A stretch of 16,639 bases of DNA from Myxococcota bacterium (lineage in GTDB: Bacteria > Myxococcota_C > UBA6777): contig CAUJFU010000126.1 in NCBI GenBank assembly GCA_963169055.1, positions 1-16,639 on the forward strand, in the 5' to 3' direction. Positions 15,124 to 16,639 of this stretch are shown in pieces. The notes under the pieces were generated by a model. That model was not told where the DNA came from. It searched no databases and saw only the letters and a list, made by a program, of their open reading frames with translations. Both the position numbers and the translations under genes were made by a program. Position 1 is the first letter of the stretch; the number at the start of each line of letters is the position of its first letter.

Positions 15124-15525
15124 ATGAGTACATATCCATGGAAATTGTCTGTATTTCTTAGCCTAATTGTTCTGTTTTTGCTTTATTCGGCGGTGCTTTA
15201 TTGTAGGGAATATAAGGAAGTGCTTCCGGCAGATGTCTTGGCACAAGATGGAAAAATGATATGGCAGCAAAAAAATTGTGTGTCGTGTCATCAGCTTTAT
15301 GGTTTGGGTGGGCATTTGGGACCAGACCTCACGAATGTTTATGGCAAAAAAGGAGAGCCTTACATAAAAGCTTTCTTGCAATCCGGCACTACCGTAATGC
15401 CAAACTATCATTTGACAGAAAACGAAATGCAAGCCTTAATTTCATTTCTAAAATATACCAGCAGTACCGGTATCTCTGACCCCAATAGTTTTACAAAACA
15501 TAATGATGGAACCATATCACAATAA
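15124..15525 (+). CDS. norC: NorC-like membrane-anchored c-type cytochrome (133 aa)
   Basis: An N-terminal membrane helix (about residues 9-25) anchors a small cytochrome c domain on the outer side. The haem-binding motif is CVSCH (C52, C55, H56), followed by YGLGGHLGPDLTNVYG, with the likely axial methionine M92 in TVMPNYHL; these match the NorC type. I prefer ATG 15124; a TTG eight codons upstream (15100) adds an unlikely extension. There is no Shine-Dalgarno, as is common in Bacteroidota. The stop lies inside the start of the next gene, so the two are translationally coupled. It would pass electrons to the NorB-like subunit. The AT-rich codon use is unlike the genes to the left. Confidence 0.85.
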   Translation: MSTYPWKLSVFLSLIVLFLLYSAVLYCREYKEVLPADVLAQDGKMIWQQKNCVSCHQLYGLGGHLGPDLTNVYGKKGEPYIKAFLQSGTTVMPNYHLTENEMQALISFLKYTSSTGISDPNSFTKHNDGTISQ

Positions 15526-16639
15526 TAGTTTCCCCAATTCAAAATCATTTCTGAAAGCCGGCTTAGTATTTTTGATGAGTGCCTTGTTTTTCGGCTTAGT
15601 TGCGGCTCTTCAATACGTTTTACCTGGTATCGGAAAAGAGGTTTTTTCCTTTGAAAAACTCCGTCCATTACACGTATCATCAGCAGTATTTTGGATATTA
15701 ATGACCGCAATGGGTACAGTACTCACCTTCTTACAAGAAATAAAACCCTTCCCAAATACTACCCATAGGCTTGTAAAAATACAGTTTTATTTATTTGAAA
15801 TTTCGTTTGTATCCATACTTGTTTCCTATTGTTTTGGGGTTTTTGGCGGGAGAGAATATTGGGAATTTCACCCTATTTTTTCTATTCCTATAGTGATAGG
15901 GTGGGGCATCTTTTTGGTCAATTTTCTTACCAACAATAAAACCCTCAAAAATCAACCCGTGTATGTATGGATGTGGACAACGGGAGTTGTATTTTTCCTA
16001 TTTACCTACATAGAATCAAATTTATGGCTTATTCCCGGTATAGGCAATCGGTTAATACAAGACATGACTATACAATGGAAGTCCTATGGTTCTATGGTAG
16101 GAGCATGGAATATGCTTATTTATGGTAGCTCTATTTACTTAATGGATAAAATTGCAGGAAACCAAAAATATAGCCAATCCAATATGGCTTTTGGTTTATA
16201 CTTCTTGGGCTTATTTAATCTGATGTTTAATTGGGGGCATCATATTTATACACTTCCTACTGCCTCCTATACCCATATCATTGCCTATGGCGTAAGCATG
16301 ACAGAGCTTTTTATTTTGGGTCGAATAATCTATTTATGGCGAAAGTCCTTGACCTTCGACCGCAAGCATAAGCATATTCAAGCATATTGGTTTTTATATG
16401 CCGCCGATATTTGGGTGTTTATCAATCTTGGCTTAGCCATAGCCATGTCTATTCCCGCTCTGAACCTCTATATGCACGGGACACACATTATCGTAGCCCA
16501 CACTATGGGCACCACTATAGGAATAAATACAATGCTGTTGCTTTCGTTTGCCTATGATGTTTTGGGAAAAAAGCAAGCAGAAATAAAGATAAGTACAAAC
16601 TTCAAAACCGCATTTTTAGTTACCAATATTAGTCTATCC
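15503..16639 (+). CDS. norB: NorB-like haem-copper oxidase-family subunit (nitric oxide reductase large subunit-like), 3' end outside window
   Basis: Open from ATG 15503 (or 15506) to the right edge, 379 codons, overlapping the norC-like stop by 23 nt. Full NorB proteins are about 450 or more residues with 12 membrane helices, so the end is missing. Multiple hydrophobic helices are seen, with LRPLH (H57, fitting a low-spin haem ligand), NWGHH (H246, H247, fitting two FeB ligands) and HGTHIIVAH (H333, fitting the high-spin haem ligand). By the same alignment the third FeB histidine is Tyr (Y195), the nearby Glu is Val (V199) and the expected second low-spin haem histidine is Met (M335). It is therefore a NorB-family member, but ordinary cNOR chemistry is not assured. 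Databases may label it cbb3-type oxidase subunit I. Confidence 0.82.
   Translation, partial: MMEPYHNNSFPNSKSFLKAGLVFLMSALFFGLVAALQYVLPGIGKEVFSFEKLRPLHVSSAVFWILMTAMGTVLTFLQEIKPFPNTTHRLVKIQFYLFEISFVSILVSYCFGVFGGREYWEFHPIFSIPIVIGWGIFLVNFLTNNKTLKNQPVYVWMWTTGVVFFLFTYIESNLWLIPGIGNRLIQDMTIQWKSYGSMVGAWNMLIYGSSIYLMDKIAGNQKYSQSNMAFGLYFLGLFNLMFNWGHHIYTLPTASYTHIIAYGVSMTELFILGRIIYLWRKSLTFDRKHKHIQAYWFLYAADIWVFINLGLAIAMSIPALNLYMHGTHIIVAHTMGTTIGINTMLLLSFAYDVLGKKQAEIKISTNFKTAFLVTNISLS

Noticed and set aside
14996-15140. Minus-strand peptide-like frame (YHGYLLVNKTKHTYHK) antisense to the norC start
   Set aside because: Reads like protein but is short, has no clear start and overlaps the norC-like gene; not enough to call a gene or remnant.

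Overview
The window comes from an unnamed bacterium. From base 1 to about 14,800 it has intermediate GC, good Shine-Dalgarno sites, GTG as well as ATG starts, and long multidomain proteins of kinds common in Myxococcota-like deltaproteobacterial lineages: a coiled coil joined to a formylglycine-generating-enzyme (FGE) fold, HEAT-repeat proteins, and MoxR/vWA pairs. The lineage is inferred from protein style only. After about 14,800 the sequence becomes clearly AT-rich, with TTA/ATA codons and no obvious Shine-Dalgarno sites, and carries a norC-norB-like pair that looks Bacteroidota-like. This is either a recent acquisition or an assembly join.

Layout. Minus strand 1-1308: N-terminal 436 codons of a membrane-anchored or secreted coiled-coil protein with an FGE-sulfatase domain, running off the left edge. 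1309-1863: divergent intergenic region with a 114-bp nested inverted repeat (MITE/REP-like). Plus strand 1864-8196: a three-gene cluster of an all-helical HEAT-like protein, a MoxR/CbbQ-type AAA+ ATPase, and a 1151-aa HEAT-HExxH-vWA protein. 8197-9557: about 1.36 kb without a convincing gene, but rich in stable hairpins whose UUCG, CUCG, GAGA, GCAA and GAAA loops all read on the plus strand. It ends in a strong intrinsic terminator and is my best candidate for an undescribed large structured RNA. 9558-10256: a calcineurin-like phosphoesterase. 10403-10702 (minus): a small unrecognised gene with a near-ideal Shine-Dalgarno, its 3' end partly duplicated downstream. 11007-14758: an NfeD-like membrane protein followed by two paralogous SPFH (flotillin-like) proteins, behind a good sigma70-type promoter. 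15124-16639: the norC-like cytochrome and a norB-like subunit, truncated by the right edge.

How the genes may work together. MoxR ATPases paired with vWA proteins (NorQ/NorD, CbbQ/CbbO, RavA/ViaA) act as chaperone-like remodelling machines. Here the vWA partner also carries a metallopeptidase-like HExxH domain and HEAT repeats, and a second helical-repeat protein is encoded first, perhaps as adaptor. NfeD and SPFH proteins form membrane microdomain scaffolds, and two SPFH paralogues suggest a hetero-oligomer. No sequence evidence links the MoxR/vWA cluster to the SPFH operon, the structured region or norCB; any link is inference from proximity.

A further pattern is strong enrichment of GATC inside most native genes, produced by choosing a third-position G before the ATC isoleucine codon. 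GATC is absent from 14,820-16,639, which independently supports a different origin for the norCB end.
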